A DNA stretch of 64,000 nt from Aldehydirespirator sp965116195 (GTDB lineage: Bacteria; Actinomycetota; Acidimicrobiia; Acidimicrobiales; Aldehydirespiratoraceae): positions 1,860,001-1,924,000 of the forward strand of contig OZ220491.1 in the NCBI GenBank assembly GCA_965116195.1, written 5' to 3'. A model generated the notes under the pieces. The model searched no databases. It was not told the origin of the DNA and saw nothing but the letters and a program-made list of their open reading frames with translations. How positions within the stretch are numbered: position 1 is the stretch's first letter; each line of letters opens with the position of its first letter. Both the position numbers and the translations under genes were made by a program. Below, piece by piece: positions 54,552 to 63,842 of the stretch.

Positions 54552-54763
54552 ACCAACAACTCTTTCAGACCCTCATCGCCACCCTCACCGACAAGTGAAA
54601 TCGCCCTACCGTACTGCAATCTCCATTGCAAAGCATTCGACACCGTGAGGTATCCCTGCAACGGAGCCTCCTCAAGTACCCGCTCGGCTAACTGTTGACA
54701 TCCGATCTCGTCAAGAGGAAGGTTCCGTTCCAGATTCCGGAGCGTCAGTTGTGCCATAGCCAA
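54548..54763 (-). CDS. 71-residue protein coupled to the methyltransferase
   Basis: A small soluble protein beginning MAMAQLTLRNLERNLPLDE and ending GLKELLV; no family recognised. Its TGA overlaps the GTG of the methyltransferase by 4 bp, so the two are translated together. It has two predicted helical stretches and no membrane segment. It could be a methylase partner, an antitoxin-like protein or a nuclease inhibitor; none is supported by motif. Confidence 0.6.
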   Translation of the reverse strand: MAMAQLTLRNLERNLPLDEIGCQQLAERVLEEAPLQGYLTVSNALQWRLQYGRAISLVGEGGDEGLKELLV

Positions 54764-54889
54764 CGCTCCGTCCCTTCATCTGATGTCACAACCGCACTCT
54801 ACTAGCCAAGCCATCACCGCGACAGTCAGCCGCTGCCTCCATACGACAGTTTTGGGAACCCAGCATTGAGAACCTATGCGTGTTGCCGG

Positions 54890-54999
54890 GAGGTTGAGTT
54901 GTGGAGGTGAGGGGATTTGAACCCCTGGCCTCCTCGATGCGACCGAGGCGCTCTAGCCAACTGAGCTACACCCCCGAGGGGTTGGCCAGTCTACTTGTT
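54890..54999. repeat. Left copy of a 110-bp direct repeat containing tRNA-Ala
   Basis: Identical to 62170-62279 except for one base (GGCCAGT versus GGTCAGT). It contains the whole tRNA gene plus about 12 bp on its 3' side and 24 bp on its 5' side. The two copies lie 7280 bp apart and bound the RCC1-repeat island. Confidence 0.93.
54902..54975 (-). tRNA. tRNA-Ala (anticodon CGC), left copy
   Basis: The minus strand folds as a standard cloverleaf: GGGGGTG acceptor with CACCTCC, GCTC/GAGC D-stem, CCTCG/CGAGG anticodon stem with loop GTCGCAT (anticodon CGC), AGGGG/CCCCT T-stem with TTCAAAT. The G3-U70 pair in the acceptor stem is the alanine identity element. CCA is not encoded. Confidence 0.95.
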
Positions 55000-55110
55000 T
55001 GAGTCTCCGCGTAAACGTGGGGTGGGGGGTGGTTGAGGTCCTTGTGTGAGGGTCGAGGCCCTGCTAGGTGTTGGTGATGAAAATGTCGGCAACGATCTAG
55101 GAGGGCCTTG

Positions 55111-55840
55111 ATGGGGAGTAATGTTATGGCGCTGCCGGTGGGTTTGGCGCAGCTACGGGTGTTGGGGGTGGTTCTAGACGAGCCGCGCCGCCTGGAGGTG
55201 GCTGTGGAGGCGACCTGGCGGCGGTTGCGGTGCCCGCACTGCGGGTTTTTGTGCCGTCGGGTGCATGACCGACGGATCACCCGCCTACCGCAAAGCCATC
55301 AGCATCCACCTCGGACACGCCAAACACGTGCTCGACAGGTTTCATGTCACCAGATAGTCCACAGCAGGACTCACCCGGCTACGCCGCGACGTGCAACGCC
55401 GCGAACCACCAGGCACCAAACCCGTCTTTGACCGCGAAGTGTTCCACGCACGATTCCTGCTGCTACGACGCGGTGACACCCTCACCAAAGAAGACCACCA
55501 CAAACTCGAGAAGCTCTTCAACAAACATCCACGACTCGAACTGGGCTGGCAGGCCCTCCAAGAACTAAACGGCCTCTACCAAGCCAAAAACCACAAAGAC
55601 GCGCCCAACGCGCTGGACCGGTTCTGTGACCTCTACCAAACCGGCCAACTCCCCGAATACCACGCCACCGTCAACACCATCATCAACCGCTCAGACGAAA
55701 TCCTCGCCTGGCACCACACCAAACGACCCAGCAACGGCCGCACCAAAGGCACCAACAACCTACTCCAAGTCCTACACCGCAGCGCCCACGGCTCCACCAA
55801 CCCCACCAACTACCAAACCAGACCACTACTGATAACATGA
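55111..55840 (+). pseudogene. Decayed ISL3-type transposase gene
   Basis: The first part (from ATG 55111 to about 55280) encodes a zinc-finger start typical of ISL3 transposases, with RLRCPHCGFLCRRVHDRR. The end (about 55290-55840, another frame) encodes the C-terminal part, with HVLDRFHVT followed by a stop, then EILAWHHTKRPSNGRTKGTNN. The catalytic middle portion is missing, and a frame change plus an internal TAG show it is inactive. It lies just inside the left tRNA copy, so it may be linked to how the island was assembled. Confidence 0.75.
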
Positions 55841-55906
55841 GCCCAACCAACACCAACAACCCCAAACCCCACATTTACGCGAAGGGCCAATAGATCAGTA
55901 TCATTA

Positions 55907-58900
55907 TCATCTGCCGCCCCAACATGTGATAGTACCGTTAGTACGAATAGCACATGAAAATGTTCTGCCCACGGACACAGCATTGAAGGTGCCGGGCGGT
56001 GCGTCAGCCTTTCCGAACGCGTTGCTACCCCAACACACAATCGCGTTATCACTACGAACAGCACAAGAATGAGCATCACCAGCAGAAACAGACTTGAACG
56101 TACCTGACGGAGCGTCAGCCTTTCCGAACGCGTTGCTACCCCAACACACAATCGCGTTATCACTACGAACAGCACAAGAATGAGCATTACCAGCAGAAAC
56201 AGACTTGAATATACCTGAGGGTGCAGTCGCCCGCCCATCCCCGTTGTACCCCCAGCATGTAACTGTATTATTGTTTTGAATAGCACAAGTATGAATGCTG
56301 CCAGCAGAAACAGATCTGAATGTACCTGACGGGGCATCGGCCTGCCCGTACGCATCGTAACCCCAGCAGATAATTGTATCGTTGCTACGAATAGCACAGG
56401 TATGATAAGAGCCAGCGGAAACGGATATAAATGCACCAAAAGGTGCCGTCGTCTGTCCGTGCCTATTAACGCCCCAGCCTGAACCCCAACATGTCATACT
56501 GCCATCACTACGAATAGCACAATATTGAGAGCCGCCCAGTGAAACTGATTTGAATGTGCCAGCCAGTACTGTCACCTGTCCGAGAAAACTGTCACCCCAA
56601 CAAGCGACCGTGCCATTAGAGCGAACGGCACACGAACGAGTGAATGTTGTAGAAACGGATTCAAACGTGCCAGCAAGTGCTGTCGCCTGTCCAAACTGGT
56701 TAAGACCCCAACAAGTCACCGTGTTATCGCTGCGAACAGCACAAGAATGAGCATCACCAGCAGAAACGGATCTGAAGTTTTTGCCAGAAGGTGCTGTCGC
56801 CTGTCCAAACTGGTTACCACCCCAGCAAGTCACCGTGTTATCGCTGCGAACAGCACAAGAATGACCATGACCAACAGAAACAGACTTGAATATACCTGAG
56901 GGCGCATTTGCCCGACCATCATACCCGCCATAACCCCAGCAGGCAACCGCACCATTAGTGCGAACTGCACACGCATGATACCCACCTGCAGAGACTGATT
57001 TGAAAGTGCCAGCAGGTGCGGTCGCCCGACCATCTCCGTTATACCCCCAACAAGTCACCGTGTTATCGCTGCGAACAGCACAAGAATGACCATCACCAAC
57101 AGAAACAGACTTGAATGTACCTGACGGAGGGTCGGCCTGCCCGTACACGTTGACACCAGAGCAGGCAACAGTGCCATCACTGCGTATAGCGCACATATGA
57201 TTTGAACTTACAGAAACGGACTCAAAAGTACCCGAAGGCGCAGCGAATTTTCCGTACCTAGTGGGTGGCCAACAGGCGATAGTGCCATCACTGCGTATAG
57301 CACACACGTATTTCGCGCCTACGGATACGGATTGGAAATTTCCTGAAGGTGCAAGCGATCTTAGAGCGGCATGATTACCCCAACAAGTCACCGTGTTATC
57401 GCTGCGAACAGCACAAGAATTACCATCACCAACAGAAACCGACTTGAACGTACCAGAGGGTGCAGTTGCCTGCCGGTTTTCGTTGTAACCCCACTGCCCG
57501 TTTTCGTTGTAACCCCAACAGGCGATACTATTATTACTACGAACTCCGCACGCATGATAATCACCTGCAGAAACAGAATCGAACTTACCCGACGGTGCAG
57601 TCGCCTGCCCATCCAAATTGTTACCCCAGCAAACTGCAGCACCACTGTCACGAACACCACACGCATAAGAACGACCTACAGAAACAGAATCGAACTTACC
57701 TGACGGGGCGATCGTCAGGGCCTCGCCTATGTCACCCCAACAAACAACGCTACCATTATCGCGAACACCACAGGTGTAGTCGCCACGTGCAGAAACAAAA
57801 TTGAACTTACCCGACGGTGCAGTCGTCTGACCTCTATTATTGTTACCCCAGCAAACTGCAGCACCACTGTCGCGAACACCACACGAATGAGAGAGGCCGA
57901 CAGAAACAGAATCGAACTTACCTGACGGGGCGCTCGCCTGCCCATCTAAATTGTTACCCCAGCAGACAGCACTACTATTATCACGTACACCACAGGAGTG
58001 ACTGGCACCGGTGGACAGTGATTTAAATGTATCTTGAGGGGCAGTTGTTTGCCTGAATGTGCCATTTCCCCAACATACTACAGGTTCGTTATGGCGAGTT
58101 GCACATGTATGAACACCGCCGGCAGAGGCGGATGTAAACTTGCCTTCAGGCGCAGTCGCTTGCCAATATTTGTTGTTGCCCCAGCAAGCAATAGTATTGT
58201 CAGTGCGTATGGCACACGAATGATCTCGACCTGTAGTGATTGACGTATAGGTTGGTTTGATATGTTGATCCATTGATCTTTCAATCAAACCGGAAGCTCG
58301 AGCGACTGACGTTGCCACTTGAGCGCGAGTAGCAACTTCATTTGGACAGTAGCGTAAAGGATCAGCCAGGCACCCAGCGACAAGATTGGCGGCAGCAATA
58401 GCGTTGATATCATTGGCATGGACGTTATTGGCAATGTCAGCAAACCCTGCCGGCGCAGCACGTGGAAGTTTGTAGGCGCGTGCGAGAAAGGTCGCCATTA
58501 CGTCACGTGTAACAGCGTTGTAAGGACAGTACCTCAAGGGATCAGCACTGCAATCGTTAGTTATGCCCAATCTTGCTAAGCGCTCGACATGTGGAGCCCA
58601 CCATTGCCGCGGATCGACATCCGCAAATCGTGAGACGATGATCGGATCAGGTTCACTGTCCAATAGAGCTCGTCCCAGCCATACAGCTAGTTCCCAACGC
58701 TGTAGGCTACGTTCGGGGCAAATCCGCCTGTCACCACATTGAGTGCCCGAAAGATGGCCCCTAACTGCGAGGGCATTCAAAGCCGCTTCATGCGCACTGC
58801 CATCATCATCAACAAACATGTTCTCAGTTTGTGAGCTGTCTTGAGCCCACGTATCAGGTGCAGGCAGGAGCAGCATCGCTGACACAATTAGAAAACATAA

Positions 58901-59002
58901 CGTTGAACGCTGAAACAAATGGCGAAGTGCCAATAAATGACCGCTAAGAGAACCCGCCCTCCGTAGGTTCGATATAATATCAAGCCTATATGTTGTGTTC
59001 AA
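55907..59002 (-). CDS. Secreted SLH plus RCC1-like repeat protein (21 repeats)
   Basis: A 1031-residue protein. A signal peptide (STLCFLIVSAMLLLPAPDTWA) precedes three S-layer-homology-like units (residues about 65-235; for example FADVDPRQWWAPHVERLARLGIT). Then come 21 repeats of about 37 residues with the pattern SVSAGxxHSCAVRSDNTVTCWG. Each repeat carries two Cys, probably a disulfide, and the array should form beta-propellers like RCC1. SLH domains attach proteins to the cell envelope; the RCC1 repeats usually bind partners. G+C looks lower than in the housekeeping region. It is divergent from the protease-RCC1 gene. Confidence 0.85.
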   Translation of the reverse strand: MNTTYRLDIISNLRRAGSLSGHLLALRHLFQRSTLCFLIVSAMLLLPAPDTWAQDSSQTENMFVDDDGSAHEAALNALAVRGHLSGTQCGDRRICPERSLQRWELAVWLGRALLDSEPDPIIVSRFADVDPRQWWAPHVERLARLGITNDCSADPLRYCPYNAVTRDVMATFLARAYKLPRAAPAGFADIANNVHANDINAIAAANLVAGCLADPLRYCPNEVATRAQVATSVARASGLIERSMDQHIKPTYTSITTGRDHSCAIRTDNTIACWGNNKYWQATAPEGKFTSASAGGVHTCATRHNEPVVCWGNGTFRQTTAPQDTFKSLSTGASHSCGVRDNSSAVCWGNNLDGQASAPSGKFDSVSVGLSHSCGVRDSGAAVCWGNNNRGQTTAPSGKFNFVSARGDYTCGVRDNGSVVCWGDIGEALTIAPSGKFDSVSVGRSYACGVRDSGAAVCWGNNLDGQATAPSGKFDSVSAGDYHACGVRSNNSIACWGYNENGQWGYNENRQATAPSGTFKSVSVGDGNSCAVRSDNTVTCWGNHAALRSLAPSGNFQSVSVGAKYVCAIRSDGTIACWPPTRYGKFAAPSGTFESVSVSSNHMCAIRSDGTVACSGVNVYGQADPPSGTFKSVSVGDGHSCAVRSDNTVTCWGYNGDGRATAPAGTFKSVSAGGYHACAVRTNGAVACWGYGGYDGRANAPSGIFKSVSVGHGHSCAVRSDNTVTCWGGNQFGQATAPSGKNFRSVSAGDAHSCAVRSDNTVTCWGLNQFGQATALAGTFESVSTTFTRSCAVRSNGTVACWGDSFLGQVTVLAGTFKSVSLGGSQYCAIRSDGSMTCWGSGWGVNRHGQTTAPFGAFISVSAGSYHTCAIRSNDTIICWGYDAYGQADAPSGTFRSVSAGSIHTCAIQNNNTVTCWGYNGDGRATAPSGIFKSVSAGNAHSCAVRSDNAIVCWGSNAFGKADAPSGTFKSVSAGDAHSCAVRSDNAIVCWGSNAFGKADAPPGTFNAVSVGRTFSCAIRTNGTITCWGGR

Positions 59003-59475
59003 TGTTTTCTCCTATTATTCTACTTATCCTAGGTGGAACTATGGTGGGCGCAGACTTTGCACCTCACACGCTGCCGATTTTGAGTACCATAGCAATTCCT
59101 TGACCCGTTACGGCAGAACATTGTCGGGTTGTTGACGATAGCTGGCTGAGTGGGGACTGGCAGCAGACGCTGTTCTGCTGATCCCAACCCCTCTGCTGAT
59201 GCCAACCCCGTATGAAGTGCCCACTCGGTCACCGACACCATGACTTGTGTCCGAGGACTACCTGGTTGGGATGACACCACTGCGACCTTATACTGGAGGA
59301 GCATGGCGCCTCTCAAGCCAAGACACGACCGACTCGATCCGACGCTCCTTGACACAATGGTTAACGTCACGGACATGCAGCCAAGCATGACACAGTTGGC
59401 GAAACTCCGATGGGGCCAACCGAACAGCCACACCAACCTAACTCTGCAAGAGTAGTTATAATAGAAGGAAATACA
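59003..59475 (+). other. Divergent control region with a possible transposase remnant
   Basis: The gap between the two divergent RCC1-repeat genes holds no intact gene. On the minus strand (about 59043-59130) a reading frame encodes a C-x7-C and C-x2-C pattern (CRNGSRNC, RCKVC) like the zinc-ribbon start of IS1-type transposases, without any catalytic domain. Promoters for both genes are expected here but not identified. Confidence 0.45.
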
Positions 59476-61233
59476 ATGCAAATTCAGAAGAAGCGTGCTT
59501 TGAAGTTTCGGCTGAGGAATGTTCGTCTACGGCATTACTCAGTCCTAATGGGGAGAATGATTGTACTATTGGTGGGCACCATGGTTGCAACACTGGCGAC
59601 GACAGTCACCTCGGCTGCGGCTCATGATTCACACACCTCAAACTACCAGCACACCTCAGACTACCGGAGTCAAGGTGAAGCCAATCAAACGGTGATTATC
59701 ATTGTTCATTCCTGCGGGCCACCAGATTCTCGATATATGGATCTTGAGTACTTGGAGGAGCAAGTAGTAGGACTACAGACTGTGACTTCCTTCTTCGAGA
59801 GGCAGAGCAATGGTAAATTTACTATCGATTTTCGGGTCGGAAATGCATACTCGCCTGATCGGGATAGTGACGGAAATTACATCATTTGGAGCCAACAGTC
59901 GATTTCTAAGTTTTGGCTCGAATCTGATCCCTGCCGACTCGCAGTGTCCAGCGATCACGCCAACGATCCCGTCGATCCGGAGGATCATACTTATGTATTG
60001 ATACTTGCTGATGTTTATACTGGGCCTAGAGCGTTAGGGTTCGCTAGCCTGTTCTCTGGACCTGCGGTGGTAGCAGTTGAAGAAAGGAGGCGAATACACG
60101 CAACAGGACGTGGCGGACAATATCACTACGATGGGATATACTATGACCAAGTATATACTGGTACATTGTATACGCAAAGGGACATATTTCTGACAACTGT
60201 TGCACATGAAATCGGTCACATGATCTTTGGTTGGAGCCACCCTGATGAGCTTCTGGAGCACGAAGGGGTGGCCCCGAAACCAGACAGTCTCGCCGCACTA
60301 ATGAGTACGTTATCCAAGAGGTCTGACCTTCGCCGCGGGGTGCTTGATACGCGTAAGGCATACGTGTCATGCTATTATAGGGAAAGGGAAGGTTGGTTGG
60401 AAGTCGGTGATACATGTGTAGATGATGTTGAAGAGTCATCTAGCGCTTCAAAGCAGTCGCCTAGGGACCCTACGTCGCTCCAGACTGCCAAAGCCATAAC
60501 AACCGGTGGCAGTCATACTTGCGCTATACGCACCAACGACACCATAACCTGCTGGGGAGCCAACCACGAAGGGCAGAGCAACACACCTACAGGGACATAC
60601 AAGGCCATAACAGCAGGCTTACATCACACTTGCGCTATACGCACCAACGACACCATAACCTGCTGGGGAAACGACTCATTCGGCGGAGCCACCGCACCTA
60701 CAGGGACATACAAGGCCATAACAGCAGGCTTACATCACACTTGCGCTATACGCACCAACGACACCATAACCTGCTGGGGAAACGACAGATTCGGCGAAGC
60801 CACCGCACCTACAGGGACATACAAGGCCATAACAGCAGGCGTATATCACACTTGCGCTATACGCACCAACGACACCATAACCTGCTGGGGATACAACAAA
60901 TCCAGTCAGGCTACTGCGCCCACGGGTACGTACAAGGTCATTACATCGGGCGGACGTCACACTTGCGCTATACGCACCAACGACACCATAACCTGCTGGG
61001 GAAACGACTCATTGGGCGAAGCCACCGCACCTACAGGGACATACAAGGCCATAACAGCAGGCTTACATCACACTTGCGCTATACGCACCAACGACACCAT
61101 AACCTGCTGGGGAAACGACTCATTCGGCGAAGCCACCGCACCTACAGGGACATACAAGGCCATAACAGCAGGCTTACATCACACTTGCGCTATACGCACC
61201 AACGACACCATAACCTGCTGGGGAAACGACTAA
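59476..61233 (+). CDS. Secreted metalloprotease-like protein with RCC1-like repeats, cut by a stop codon
   Basis: A 585-residue product from ATG 59476 (AGAAGGA at 59463-59469). A long basic N-terminus and hydrophobic segment (MIVLLVGTMVATLATTV, about 31-50) form a signal. The metalloprotease-like domain has VAHEIGHMIFGWSHPDE with H244-E245-x2-H248; the FGW following resembles M6 immune-inhibitor-A-like proteases. After about 335 come seven RCC1-like repeats (HTCAIRTNDTITCWGN, 37 residues, about 111 bp, nearly identical DNA). TAA at 61231-61233 ends the frame within a repeat, where other copies have AAA (AACAAATCC), so one substitution made the stop. The same frame continues to 62142. Confidence 0.8.
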   Translation: MQIQKKRALKFRLRNVRLRHYSVLMGRMIVLLVGTMVATLATTVTSAAAHDSHTSNYQHTSDYRSQGEANQTVIIIVHSCGPPDSRYMDLEYLEEQVVGLQTVTSFFERQSNGKFTIDFRVGNAYSPDRDSDGNYIIWSQQSISKFWLESDPCRLAVSSDHANDPVDPEDHTYVLILADVYTGPRALGFASLFSGPAVVAVEERRRIHATGRGGQYHYDGIYYDQVYTGTLYTQRDIFLTTVAHEIGHMIFGWSHPDELLEHEGVAPKPDSLAALMSTLSKRSDLRRGVLDTRKAYVSCYYREREGWLEVGDTCVDDVEESSSASKQSPRDPTSLQTAKAITTGGSHTCAIRTNDTITCWGANHEGQSNTPTGTYKAITAGLHHTCAIRTNDTITCWGNDSFGGATAPTGTYKAITAGLHHTCAIRTNDTITCWGNDRFGEATAPTGTYKAITAGVYHTCAIRTNDTITCWGYNKSSQATAPTGTYKVITSGGRHTCAIRTNDTITCWGNDSLGEATAPTGTYKAITAGLHHTCAIRTNDTITCWGNDSFGEATAPTGTYKAITAGLHHTCAIRTNDTITCWGND

Positions 61234-62142
61234 TCCGTTCAGGCTACTGCGCCCACGGGTACGTACAAGGCCATAACAGCAGGCTTACATCACACTTGCG
61301 CTATACGCACCAACGACACCATAACCTGCTGGGGATACAACAAATCCAGTCAGGCTACTGCGCCCACGGGTACGTACAAGGTCATTACATCGGGCGGAAG
61401 TCACACTTGCGCCATCCGCACCAATAACTCCGCTACTTGTTGGGGCGAGCAGGGCAACGCTCCTGCAGGTACATACAAAACCATCGCACTGACAACTTCC
61501 CACACTTGCGCCATCCGCACTGATAATACCATGACCTGTTGGGGAGACAACTTCCATGGGCAAGCAATCGCACCAGCGGGCACTCACAGGGCTGTAGCAG
61601 TCGGCAGTGGGTACACCTACAGTATCCACACCAATAATACACTCATCTGTTGGGGCAATAACGCATTCGGCCAAGCGGCCGCACCCACAGGCACATACAA
61701 AGCTATTACAACCGGAACTAATCATGCTTGCGCCATCCGCACCAATAATACACTCATCTGTTGGGGTGACAAGAGAAACGGCCAAGCCACCGCACCCACA
61801 GGCACATACAAAGCCATCACAACTTACCACTGGCACACCTGCGCCATCCGTACCAACAACACCATCACCTGCTGGGGTGACAACAGCAACGGGCAATCTA
61901 CCGCGCCTGCAGGCACATACAAAGCTATCGCAGCCGGAAGTTATCACACCTGCGCTATCCGTACCAACAACACCATCACCTGCTGGGGTGACAACAGCAA
62001 CGGGCAATCTACCGCGCCTGCAGGCACATACAAGACCATCACAGCCAGCGACCATGGCACTTGCGCTACCCGTACCAATGACACGGTCATTTGTTGGGGG
62101 AGTAAGGTCATTGACTCGGCCGAGTTTGGGGACCCTTCATGA
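61234..62142 (+). pseudogene. Continuation of the RCC1-repeat array after the stop codon
   Basis: The same reading frame continues for about 300 codons after TAA 61231-61233 with eight more RCC1-like repeats, ending at TGA 62140-62142. One unit lacks its first Cys (YTYSIHTNN). Without the stop the gene would encode about 888 residues and 15 repeats. It is translated only by read-through, internal initiation or after recombination between repeats. Confidence 0.75.
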
Positions 62143-62169
62143 GTCCACTAGACACACAGGTCATCAGAA

Positions 62170-62279
62170 GAGGTTGAGTTGTGGAGGTGAGGGGATTTGA
62201 ACCCCTGGCCTCCTCGATGCGACCGAGGCGCTCTAGCCAACTGAGCTACACCCCCGAGGGGTTGGTCAGTCTACTTGTT
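62170..62279. repeat. Right copy of the 110-bp tRNA-Ala direct repeat
   Basis: Matches 54890-54999 with one mismatch. Together with the left copy it frames the 7.2-kb block of IS remnant and RCC1-repeat genes, as an integrated element or a recombination product at a tRNA gene would. Confidence 0.93.
62182..62255 (-). tRNA. tRNA-Ala (anticodon CGC), right copy
   Basis: Identical in sequence to the left copy: GGGGGTG/CACCTCC acceptor with G3-U70, anticodon loop GTCGCAT and T-loop TTCAAAT. CCA is not encoded. Both copies look functional. Confidence 0.95.
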
Positions 62280-62364
62280 GGCGGTGCGATACAGACACGG
62301 CTCGAACCTGGAGTTTTGGCGTGGCACATCCGTGTGGGTGACAGCACGACCGACCCCAGCATCA

Positions 62365-63570
62365 TCAAGATTGGCCGAAGTGGGCGAAAAGGGCATCCAG
62401 CTGCTCACAGATGTAGCCCATGTGGTCGGCGTTGAGTCCGTGATGCACGGGCAGCGACAACGCCGTGTCCATCAGACGGTCACAGTTGGGCAAACCTGCT
62501 GGCGGGGAACGGTGCTCAATCCCTGCGAACCCAGGCTGACGCAAGATGTTGCCCGACCACACCATGCGAGTTGACACGCCTCGGCTGGCCAGAAACTGCT
62601 GCGCCTCAGAACGGTCAAACAATGCGTCCGGGTCAATGGCGAAGCAGAACCTCATCCAGGTCGTGTCGGTATCGGCGGTGGTACGGCCCGCTGTCACGCA
62701 CTCCCTGGTTGCCATGAAATCGTCAAGGCGACGCCAGTTGGCCCGACGCTGGGCATTGAACCCAACAAGTTTGTCCAGTTGCACCAGCCCGTAGGCGGCA
62801 CTGAGTTCGTTCGGCTCGAAGTTGTAGCCAACTGTGTCAAACACGAACATCAGGTCATAAGGAGTGCCGTCGGCCAAATCCGCAAACCGGTCATCACGAC
62901 CTCGGCGCGAACCGAACAGGTAGGACTCACTACGCCGACCCCAGCGCCGCAACGACAGCGCCCTGTCATGCAACTCCGGGTCATCTATCCCCACCATTCC
63001 ACCCGTGCCTCCAGCGGTCATGGCATGAGAACGGGCAAAACTCGTGACGCTGATGTCGCTGCGTTCACCCGTGCGGCGGCCCCGCTGATAGCTGTCCAAC
63101 ACGTCACAGGAATCCTCAACCACCTTCAAGCCGTGAGCATCGGCCACCTCCCGCAGCACATCCCAGTCCGGACAGTTGCCGCACAAGTTGGGAACCAATA
63201 TCGCCTTGGTACGCGGCCCCACCGCATCAGCCACCGCCGTTACGTCAATCTGGTAGGTGTCGCTGGTCACGTCAACAAACACCGGAACCACCCCGGACTG
63301 CACCATCGGCGCTATGTCGGTAGAAAAGGTCAGAGGCGACGTGATGATCTCGTCACCGGGACTCAGATCCAACAGGTCAATGGCAATCCTCAAGGCCGAC
63401 GAGCCGGAGTTGACCATCACACCGAAACGCTTGGACAGCATTGCGGCAACACGCTCCTCCAACGCCAGCGTGGCCTCACCCAACTCGAGCTTGGGATTGT
63501 CACGCATGACCGCCACAACCGCGGCAATCTCACGCTCGTCATGCACCGCTCCCGCAGGCGGCAGCTTCAT
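62365..63570 (-). CDS. DegT/DnrJ/EryC1-family PLP/PMP enzyme, RfbH-like
   Basis: Sugar aminotransferase-fold enzyme of 401 residues. FGVMVNSGSSALRIAIDLL (cofactor phosphate), SPLTFSTDIAPMVQSGVVPVFVDV, LVPNLCGNCPDWDVL and VEDSCDVLDSYQRG match the family. At the PLP-Lys position the sequence is SFARSHAMTAGGTGGMV, with His instead of Lys. The same change marks the PMP-dependent 3-dehydratases (RfbH/E1 and ColD), suggesting removal of the 3-hydroxyl of a nucleotide-bound sugar rather than transamination. It lies next to a CsaB-like transferase on the other strand, so a surface polysaccharide locus probably continues beyond the window. Confidence 0.85.
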   Translation of the reverse strand: MKLPPAGAVHDEREIAAVVAVMRDNPKLELGEATLALEERVAAMLSKRFGVMVNSGSSALRIAIDLLDLSPGDEIITSPLTFSTDIAPMVQSGVVPVFVDVTSDTYQIDVTAVADAVGPRTKAILVPNLCGNCPDWDVLREVADAHGLKVVEDSCDVLDSYQRGRRTGERSDISVTSFARSHAMTAGGTGGMVGIDDPELHDRALSLRRWGRRSESYLFGSRRGRDDRFADLADGTPYDLMFVFDTVGYNFEPNELSAAYGLVQLDKLVGFNAQRRANWRRLDDFMATRECVTAGRTTADTDTTWMRFCFAIDPDALFDRSEAQQFLASRGVSTRMVWSGNILRQPGFAGIEHRSPPAGLPNCDRLMDTALSLPVHHGLNADHMGYICEQLDALFAHFGQS

Positions 63571-63640
63571 TCTCTACTCCTCACTACCCGACCACCACCG
63601 CTCCCGCAGGCGGCAACCTCATACTGCACTCCTGGGTACG
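63545..63640 (-). repeat. Duplicated start region of the DegT/RfbH-like gene (52-bp spacing)
   Basis: ACCGCTCCCGCAGGCGGCA with the following CTTCAT-like start occurs at 63545 and 63597. The first copy contains the gene start (ATG 63570); the second is upstream of it. Confidence 0.8.
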
Positions 63641-63842
63641 CCACCAACTGTTTGACCCACAAGCCGCAGGCCTGACTTGGCACCTGCCTTGCGCCGGCTC
63701 ATCATCTACAGACACTCCCTTCTAGATACGCTTTCCGGTGACCCGCAAACCGATTTCACAGATGGCGGGTAAACATGTTCCTGCCGACGGCAACAGGGCG
63801 CTCATTCGGCACCTCGCCACCTGACTTCGTAGGCTAACCTGC

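Noticed and set aside
59240..59455. A 71-codon frame before the metalloprotease-like gene
   Set aside because: No family match and no ribosome site; lies in the divergent control region.
60519..61427. Alternate frame through the RCC1 repeats encoding His/Arg-rich repeats
   Set aside because: Periodic only because the underlying DNA is repeated; the frame 59476-62142 carries the recognised repeat.
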